Assembly (NCBI RefSeq): GCF_031458135.1
Contig: NZ_JAVDXW010000001.1
Location: 992,001 to 1,056,000 of the forward strand
Origin: Haloactinomyces albus
Lineage (GTDB): Bacteria > Actinomycetota > Actinomycetes > Mycobacteriales > Pseudonocardiaceae
Length of the DNA: 64,000 nt
Reading direction: 5' to 3'
The notes below the pieces were generated by a model that saw only the letters and a list, made by a program, of their open reading frames with translations, had not been told where the DNA came from and ran no database searches. Each line of letters opens with the position of its first letter. The first letter of the stretch is position 1. Shown piece after piece: positions 63,997 to 64,000 of this stretch. The position numbers and the translations under genes are program-made.

Positions 63997-64000
63997 TCGT

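Overview
The window is chromosomal DNA from a high-GC actinomycete. The gene set and order match the conserved block that Mycobacterium tuberculosis carries around ddlA-gpsA-fbiD-ppk1-mutT1-hupB-leuDC-ndgR-gltX-leuB-serA-ilvBNC-lppZ-gatCAB-ligA (recalled from memory, not searched). Extra Pseudonocardiales-type genes (DUF397, MocR, an HU protein with a very long tail, GTG and leaderless starts) suggest a Pseudonocardiales-like organism; genus cannot be fixed by eye.

Layout. 1-4.2 kb: the 5' part of ddl, then a cysteine module (MocR regulator, cysteine dioxygenase with a cysteine-rich leader peptide, cystathionine gamma-lyase). 4.2-11.2 kb: gpsA and an acyltransferase, then divergently cofC/fbiD, ppk and mutT1, then a long-tailed HU protein. 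11.4-14.3 kb: leuCD and a divergent IclR regulator across a palindromic operator. 14.3-17.5 kb: two identical tRNA-Glu genes, tRNA-Gln, a HAD phosphatase and gltX. 17.5-19.7 kb: an FAD monooxygenase with a strong operator and an FAH-family hydrolase. 19.7-28.9 kb: branched-chain amino acid and serine synthesis (cimA, leuB, serA, ilvC, ilvN, ilvB); cimA and ilvB each have an attenuator with a leader peptide rich in the regulating residues. 29-38 kb: PH-domain protein, LppZ-like lipoprotein, gatCAB with a small membrane protein between gatA and gatB, an ACT protein, a VapC remnant and ligA. 38-41.6 kb: a hypothetical protein, a lipoprotein L,D-transpeptidase, tRNA-Lys and a PAP2 phosphatase.

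41.6-49.5 kb is the most accessory-looking part: two cyclopropane/methyl fatty-acid synthase-type methyltransferases, a DUF1295 membrane protein broken by an in-frame TGA, a hydrolase, an FAD amine-oxidase-like protein and DUF1365, ending in an ECF sigma factor with its anti-sigma factor. It resembles the mycobacterial Rv0449c-ufaA1-sigK-rskA locus and looks like a sigma-controlled lipid-modification system. 49.5-57 kb: ilvD, then a complete rRNA operon on the minus strand (16S-23S-5S) without spacer tRNA. 57-64 kb: a 1274-residue glycosyltransferase/coiled-coil/FkbM methyltransferase fusion, glnA2, a possible 37-residue coupled ORF and a secreted TAP-type lipoprotein hydrolase.

How the genes work together. 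leuCD, leuB, cimA, ilvBNC and ilvD cover most of the Leu/Ile/Val pathways and show three visible layers of control (NdgR-type operator, two attenuators). gltX, tRNA-Glu, tRNA-Gln and gatCAB supply the indirect route to Gln-tRNA(Gln). A family of near-identical 24-34 bp palindromes with core GTTTCGCGCGAAAC marks three gene ends. Starts given here were re-chosen from Shine-Dalgarno spacing, -10 boxes and overlaps where the longest frame was implausible. No CRISPR array, insertion sequence or prophage was seen.
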